Assembly (NCBI GenBank): GCA_016213455.1
Contig: JACRAG010000039.1
Span: 1-7,022, forward strand
Length of the DNA: 7,022 nucleotides
Direction: 5' to 3'
Source of the DNA: Anaerolineae bacterium
Lineage (GTDB): Bacteria > Chloroflexota > Anaerolineae > Anaerolineales > Anaerolineaceae
How positions within the stretch are numbered: position 1 is the first letter of the stretch; every line of letters begins with the position of its first letter. Of this stretch, positions 5,384 through 7,022 are shown in pieces. The position numbers were made by a program, and so were the translations under genes. The notes under the pieces were generated by a model. The model did no database searches. It saw nothing but the letters and a program-made list of their open reading frames with translations, and was not told where the DNA came from.

Positions 5384-6237
5384 TGCTCAAACGCTATTAC
5401 GACCGCAACACGCGCCTGTTCCTCTGGCTGGGCGGCAGCCGCAGCGCACTCACCATTCACCGCGCGTTGTGGGGACCGGGCGTGCGCACCCGGCAGGAAG
5501 CGCTGGCTTACGCCCACCACCTGCTCCTGGAGCAAATCCACGCTGCCGGGCTGGTCGAGCCGCGCCTGCTGGACCTGGGCTGCGGCGTAGGCGGCAGCTT
5601 GCTGTCTCTCCTGGCACAGCTGCCGGAAGGCAGCAGCGGCACCGGCGTAACGCTCAGCCCGGTGCAGGCTGACCTGGCCCGGCGCGCCGCTCGCGAGCGC
5701 GCAATGGAGCAGCGCGCCGCCTTCCTCGAAGCCGATTTTTTGTGCCTGCCTGCCCTTTCGCCCGTCGATTTTGCCTATGCCATCGAATCCTTTGTGCTGA
5801 CCGCGCACCCGGCAGCCTTTTTCCAGCAGGCTGCCGGCGTCTTGCGTCTAGGAGGACAGCTGGTGGTGATCGATGACTTCCTGCTGCGCGAACCCACCAC
5901 GTCCCGCGAAAGCAGCCTGCTGGCGGCATTTGTCCGGGGCTGGCATGCTCACGGCCTCAACACACCCCAGCAGGCTATCCGGTCCGCCGCACTGTCCGGC
6001 CTGACTCTTCTGCACGAGGCGGATCTGAGCACAATGGTGCGGGTCAATACGCTGCGTGACCGGGCAGTCAGCGCGGCAGTGGGATTGGGCCGGCTCTTGC
6101 AGTTGCGCGGACCGTATTGGGACAGCCTGTACGGCGGTGATGCGCTGCGCGCCTGCCTGGCCTCCGACCTGACCAGCTACCGCATGCTGGTTTTCGAAAA
6201 GTCTGTGTTACAATCCTCCCCGGAAAGTGACCCATGA
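5383..6237 (+). CDS. Class I SAM-dependent methyltransferase
   Basis: This is a 284-residue enzyme that would transfer a methyl group from S-adenosylmethionine; the acceptor is unknown. The Rossmann-fold signatures are clear: motif I LDLGCGVGG (63-71), a post-I region GVTLSPVQADLA (88-99), the acidic EADF (116-119), AYAIESF (131-137) at motif IV, and LRLGGQLVVIDDF (154-166) at motif V/VI. The overall pattern, with a short aromatic N-terminus (YYDRNTRLFLW) and VTLSPVQ after motif I, resembles the small-molecule and lipid C/N/O-methyltransferase group that includes tocopherol- and sarcosine-type enzymes. That narrower placement is inference. There is no signal peptide or membrane segment. The start has no Shine-Dalgarno and fits a leaderless promoter. 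The TGA stop overlaps the glycosyltransferase ATG by four bases, so the two are probably co-translated and may modify the same lipid or glycan. Confidence 0.9.
   Translation: MLKRYYDRNTRLFLWLGGSRSALTIHRALWGPGVRTRQEALAYAHHLLLEQIHAAGLVEPRLLDLGCGVGGSLLSLLAQLPEGSSGTGVTLSPVQADLARRAARERAMEQRAAFLEADFLCLPALSPVDFAYAIESFVLTAHPAAFFQQAAGVLRLGGQLVVIDDFLLREPTTSRESSLLAAFVRGWHAHGLNTPQQAIRSAALSGLTLLHEADLSTMVRVNTLRDRAVSAAVGLGRLLQLRGPYWDSLYGGDALRACLASDLTSYRMLVFEKSVLQSSPESDP
6206..6214 (+). promoter_or_regulatory. Possible internal extended -10 promoter before the glycosyltransferase
   Basis: TGTTACAAT, an extended -10 element (TG-n-TACAAT), lies 19 bases before the glycosyltransferase ATG, inside the end of the methyltransferase gene. 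No good -35 is seen. A start near 6221 would leave a leader of about 13 bases. It could be chance. Confidence 0.25.
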
Positions 6238-6905
6238 CAGACCTGATTGCTCTCATTCCCGCACACAACGAAGCGGCGCACATCCTCCAGGTGGTGCAGG
6301 GCGCGGCCCGGCATTTACCTGTCCTGGTGGTGGATGATGGTTCCAGCGATGACACCGCCGCCCTGGCAGCCCAGGCTGGCGCGCACGTCATCACGCAGCG
6401 GCCCAACCAGGGCAAAGGCGCCGCACTGAAAACCGGATTCCAATTTGCGCTGGACCAGAACTGCGCCGGGGTGATCACCCTGGATGCAGACGGTCAGCAC
6501 GACCCCGCCGAAATTCCCTTTTTCCTGGCCGCCTATGAAAAACGCCATGCCGATCTGATCATCGGCGCGCGCGATTTTGCCCAGATGCCCTTCACGCGCC
6601 GCCTGGCCAACACCACCGGCAAAATCCTGTTTTCCTGGGCAGTCGGGCGCTCCATCCGCGACAACCAGTCCGGCTACCGGCTGATCTCCCGCCGCCTGAT
6701 AGAAGCCTCGCTGCAAGCGCGGCATGGCGGCTTCGAATATGAAGTGGAGATGATCGTCATCGCCATCCAGCAAAACATGCCCATCGACTGGGTGACCATT
6801 CGCACCATTTACGGCGACGAAAAGAGTCACATCACGCCTGTGCAGCATGTTGCCCGTTTTATCAACCTGGCGCTAGAAACGCGCCGCCGCATGCGTTCAC
6901 GCTGA
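6234..6905 (+). CDS. Family 2 glycosyltransferase, polyprenyl-phosphate mannosyltransferase-like
   Basis: This is a 223-residue GT-A fold glycosyltransferase using a nucleotide sugar. Its signatures are the N-terminal IALIPAHNEAAHI (5-17), VVDDGSSDDT (32-41) for nucleotide binding, a GKGAALKTG loop (60-68), the metal-binding DxD in TLDADGQHDP (82-91), and DNQSGYRLIS (143-152), the acceptor-side motif of DPM1-like enzymes. There is no C-terminal membrane segment or GtrA domain, so it is a stand-alone catalytic domain that would work at the cytoplasmic membrane face. Length and motifs fit the dolichyl/undecaprenyl-phosphate sugar synthases; the sugar cannot be deduced. The ATG overlaps the preceding TGA by four bases, with a weak GGAAAG upstream. 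It ends in a basic stretch (RRRMRSR) that might touch membrane phospholipid. Confidence 0.92.
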   Translation: MTDLIALIPAHNEAAHILQVVQGAARHLPVLVVDDGSSDDTAALAAQAGAHVITQRPNQGKGAALKTGFQFALDQNCAGVITLDADGQHDPAEIPFFLAAYEKRHADLIIGARDFAQMPFTRRLANTTGKILFSWAVGRSIRDNQSGYRLISRRLIEASLQARHGGFEYEVEMIVIAIQQNMPIDWVTIRTIYGDEKSHITPVQHVARFINLALETRRRMRSR

Positions 6906-6918
6906 GGGAACCCTTCCG

Positions 6919-7022
6919 ATGAGCGACTCCTATATTGACGACTATTACCGCCTGGAGAAAGCGCCTGGTTCGCCTGAGGAGATCAAACAACGCCACGAAT
7001 CCACCCGTCAGGGCTGGAACGA
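6919..7022 (+). CDS. Start of a third gene in the operon, possibly another methyltransferase (3'-truncated)
   Basis: An ATG at 6919 opens a frame that stays open to the window edge and gives 34 complete residues, beginning MSDSYIDDYYRLEKAPGS. It follows the glycosyltransferase stop by 13 bases, and GAGGGAA lies 8 bases before the ATG as a weak ribosome binding site. The visible end, ESTRQGWN, resembles the segment just before the SAM-binding fold in many class I methyltransferases, where a Gly-Trp-Asn precedes an aromatic pair. That is recognition from a very short stretch and is tentative. The N-terminus is acidic and aromatic, with no signal peptide. Confidence 0.55.
   Translation, partial: MSDSYIDDYYRLEKAPGSPEEIKQRHESTRQGWN

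Noticed and set aside
5330..5590. A plus-strand frame beginning MFVGEILEEYKK upstream of the methyltransferase
   Set aside because: Its start looks protein-like, but it is out of frame with the methyltransferase and continues as a low-complexity shadow inside that gene. No ribosome binding site supports it.
1..7022. CRISPR arrays, insertion sequences, tRNA or rRNA genes
   Set aside because: I saw no regularly spaced repeats, transposase motifs, terminal inverted repeats or tRNA-like cloverleafs. Gene order and composition look uniform, with no sign of recent insertion.

Overview
The window reads as a compact bacterial chromosome segment of fairly high GC content, with short intergenic gaps and 4-base gene overlaps. 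The gene content suggests a Chloroflexota (Anaerolineae-like) genome: a beta-phosphoglucomutase, a two-domain HKD lipoprotein, zinc-ribbon membrane proteins of the YdjG type, tandem Hsp20 genes, and two apparently leaderless genes. That placement is an inference from gene style only, because there is no rRNA or marker gene here.

Layout. (1) Positions 1-599, plus strand: the 3' part of a beta-phosphoglucomutase, followed by a hairpin terminator. (2) Positions 715-4164, minus strand: a four-gene operon in which every junction is a 4-base start/stop overlap. In transcription order it encodes a zinc-ribbon protein with two membrane segments (266 aa), a larger zinc-ribbon protein with two membrane segments (344 aa), a soluble zinc-ribbon protein (178 aa) and a secreted lipoprotein with two phospholipase D/nuclease HKD motifs (TTG start). 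The three zinc-ribbon proteins carry their four cysteines at exactly the same residue numbers (11, 14, 29, 32). The operon has a TATAAT box placed so that transcription should start on the ATG itself. (3) Positions 4213-5252, minus strand: two small heat-shock proteins (Hsp20) in tandem, each with a strong Shine-Dalgarno sequence, ending at a strong hairpin/T-tract terminator just upstream of the zinc-ribbon promoter. (4) Positions 5253-5382: a divergent regulatory region with a perfect 22-base palindrome that does not match the classical heat-shock operators CIRCE or HAIR. (5) Positions 5383-7022, plus strand: a SAM-dependent methyltransferase, a family 2 glycosyltransferase overlapping it by 4 bases, and the start of a third gene that may be another methyltransferase.

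The most interesting unit is the zinc-ribbon/HKD-lipoprotein operon. Zinc-ribbon membrane proteins of this style are known near PspA-type membrane stress genes in other bacteria. Here three versions are translationally coupled to an exported HKD enzyme. A cell-envelope role is plausible, but the sequence does not prove it.
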